Below, in pieces: positions 62,636-64,000 of a stretch of DNA of 64,000 nt (position 1 is its first letter; each line of letters begins with the position of its first letter). The notes under the pieces were generated by a model that was given only the letters and a program-made list of their open reading frames with translations, had not been told where the DNA came from and ran no database searches. The DNA is from Sphingobacterium sp. CZ-UAM (GTDB taxonomy: Bacteria > Bacteroidota > Bacteroidia > Sphingobacteriales > Sphingobacteriaceae). Made by a program: the position numbers and the translations under genes. Location of the stretch: contig NZ_MTCM01000001.1 of assembly GCF_002000245.1 (NCBI RefSeq), positions 2,170,001 through 2,234,000 on the forward strand, written 5' to 3'.

Positions 62636-63883
62636 TTACTTTATATATTCTTTTATAAATGCATCAAGTTCCAGCGTTTTGGTTTCCTCCCCCTCTTTGT
62701 CTCGGACCAAAACTTTACCGGCGCTATCCACATCCAAAAACATTAGGTTAGGATTAATAACAATTTTCCCGTTCTCATCCAACAAACCTATTTTCCCATC
62801 TTCAGAAAACATTAGATAATTGTTTAAAAATTTACTTATATTTTCCTTCTTATCAAGCAACACCTTACCCTCCTCCGTGACCAATCCAAAACTTCCATCT
62901 TTTTGGAAAATAGCCAATCGCTCAGTTGCCGGAGTAAGCCAGTCAAACCCTGCCTTATTCACTTTACTCCCTTTCTTATCCAATAACCAAAAATAATTGT
63001 CCTTGTCTGAAACGATCGCAATCCGATCATTAAAGTAGGCCAACGAGAAAAGTGAACACGGCAAGACCTCTTTGCCGGCCGAACTTTTGATCCCATAATA
63101 TTCATCATTCGTCTCACTATCTTTCACCATTACCCATTTGAGGGATTTATCCAACGGAAAAGTATCCTCGAATAAACTGACATCCTCACCTTTATCTGCT
63201 TCGCCAGTACCTGATATATCCACAATTTTAACATCCTGAGGTAATTGAAAACCTTCCCCATCCGAAATGCTGGACACTTTTGTTGTCTCAAACCCCAGGT
63301 CTGCATTTTTACCTAATGACAATTTAAGCACCGCCCCGGGGAGATCATTTACAAATGAAAATGCAGTCATGTAGTATGAGGGAACTGCCTCTGAATACCA
63401 AACTGTCGCTTCAGCAGAATCCGTCTGATTTTTGATAAATAATTTTGCTTTTTTACAGGTCACTCCAGCCACATCTTCAATCTCTCCCATATCCTGCATC
63501 CACACATAAGGTACTTGGGATTCTTTTAGCTTATTGCTGACAATTTTGTAGGAAGGATGATAAGATTCCGCCGTTACAATATCATCTCCTGTTGAAAAGG
63601 AGTATGTTTTAGCCAATTTTCTATTCAAAATAGCATGTTCTTTCTGATTAACAACAGCCGAAGAGTAATTGGCGTCCGCTAAAACTTCAACATTCTTATA
63701 GGCCGTTTTTCCTTTCAGAAAAGGCTCGTAAAACTCTTTTGCAAATTCAGGAATCTCATTTTCAAATTTTTCGGGTGAAATTTCACCTTTAAACACCAAT
63801 TCCATCTGCCATTGTTTATCCTGCCCATGTGCCACAGAAATGGACAATCCAGACAATAACGCTACTTTGAATAAATTCTTCAT
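62636..63883 (-). CDS. Exported protein with GLPGLI-like N-terminal part and WG repeats
   Basis: From the ATG at 63883 (an in-frame upstream start adds 14 residues of poor signal-peptide quality) the product has 415 aa. MKNLFKVALLSGLSISVAHGQ is a signal peptide. The N-terminal part (about 25-190) with AKTYSFSTGDD, VTCKKAKLFIKNQTDSAEATVWYSEAVP and FVNDLPGAVLKLSLG resembles the GLPGLI family (here DLPGAVL). The C-terminal part has repeated strands with WLLDKKGSKVN, FGLVTEEGKVLL and IGLLDENGKIVIN, the WG-repeat pattern. Function unknown; probably a periplasmic or surface protein. Confidence 0.75.
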   Translation of the reverse strand: MKNLFKVALLSGLSISVAHGQDKQWQMELVFKGEISPEKFENEIPEFAKEFYEPFLKGKTAYKNVEVLADANYSSAVVNQKEHAILNRKLAKTYSFSTGDDIVTAESYHPSYKIVSNKLKESQVPYVWMQDMGEIEDVAGVTCKKAKLFIKNQTDSAEATVWYSEAVPSYYMTAFSFVNDLPGAVLKLSLGKNADLGFETTKVSSISDGEGFQLPQDVKIVDISGTGEADKGEDVSLFEDTFPLDKSLKWVMVKDSETNDEYYGIKSSAGKEVLPCSLFSLAYFNDRIAIVSDKDNYFWLLDKKGSKVNKAGFDWLTPATERLAIFQKDGSFGLVTEEGKVLLDKKENISKFLNNYLMFSEDGKIGLLDENGKIVINPNLMFLDVDSAGKVLVRDKEGEETKTLELDAFIKEYIK

Positions 63884-64000
63884 AAGAATGATAAATATGT
63901 ATCTAAATAACAAAAGATAGACCAAAAAGCCTATCCTTCTGCTATATTTTTTATTTAATTACGTTTTTGCACTCATTTTTTTTGAAAAACGAAGTGGAAA

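Overview
The window looks like a chromosomal segment of a Bacteroidota bacterium, most likely of the Sphingobacteriaceae (Sphingobacterium-like). This is inferred from lineage-typical protein families (a long ~315-aa NusB, DUF3078, DUF3098, DUF4846, a GLPGLI-type protein, Wzi/RemB-like outer-membrane protein, an unusually long PurM) and from promoters: many genes are preceded by the Bacteroidota -7 element TAnnTTTG and lack Shine-Dalgarno sequences. I saw no rRNA, tRNA, CRISPR array, intact insertion sequence or prophage.

Layout. 1-2.2 kb: nusB and a leucine-dehydrogenase-family gene (minus). 2.3-6 kb: an ABC exporter half, a small membrane protein and a nucleoside-type MFS carrier. 6.3-10.4 kb: a minus-strand four-gene operon (GntP-type permease, RidA, D-serine dehydratase/D-threonine aldolase-like enzyme, M19 dipeptidase) that looks built for uptake and breakdown of D-amino acids or their peptides. 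10.7-19 kb: pepD, a convergent GH130 phosphorylase / GT4-fusion pair, an acetyltransferase, and nnrE/nnrD with a GNAT gene. 20-22 kb: flavohaemoglobin hmp plus an Rrf2/NsrR-like regulator, with a perfect inverted repeat over the hmp promoter. 22-23.5 kb: a gene-poor stretch with a 23-copy GCTT microsatellite and a decayed ~173-bp tandem repeat. 23.5-29 kb: small accessory genes, including a TetR gene whose control region is a 60-bp perfect palindrome.

29-46 kb: mostly housekeeping: leuS, ftsX-DUF3098-uppP-truB-ribF, aroQ, an outer-membrane barrel protein, a Tat-exported GH125 mannosidase, murI, a PQQ sugar dehydrogenase lipoprotein, rlmH with a previously easy-to-miss 48-aa membrane peptide, and dnaB. 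46.4-46.8 kb: a DnaA-box cluster between divergent dnaB and menG/ubiE. 46.8-58 kb: menG, an SDR, yqeY, elaA-like, DUF423, a fluoride riboswitch controlling a CLC-F-type fluoride exporter, mgtE, pepE, an SPFH protein with an RHH protein, a MUG-type glycosylase, purM, and a retropepsin-like protease next to rimK. 58-64 kb: the thrS-infC-rpmI-rplT translation operon, queE, and a secreted GLPGLI/WG-repeat protein.

The most notable observations are the fluoride riboswitch with a visible translation-controlling hairpin, the 60-bp palindromic divergent promoter, the microsatellite plus decayed tandem array, the DnaA-box cluster, the putative NO-responsive operator at hmp, and a leucine dehydrogenase homologue in which the catalytic lysine is replaced by serine.
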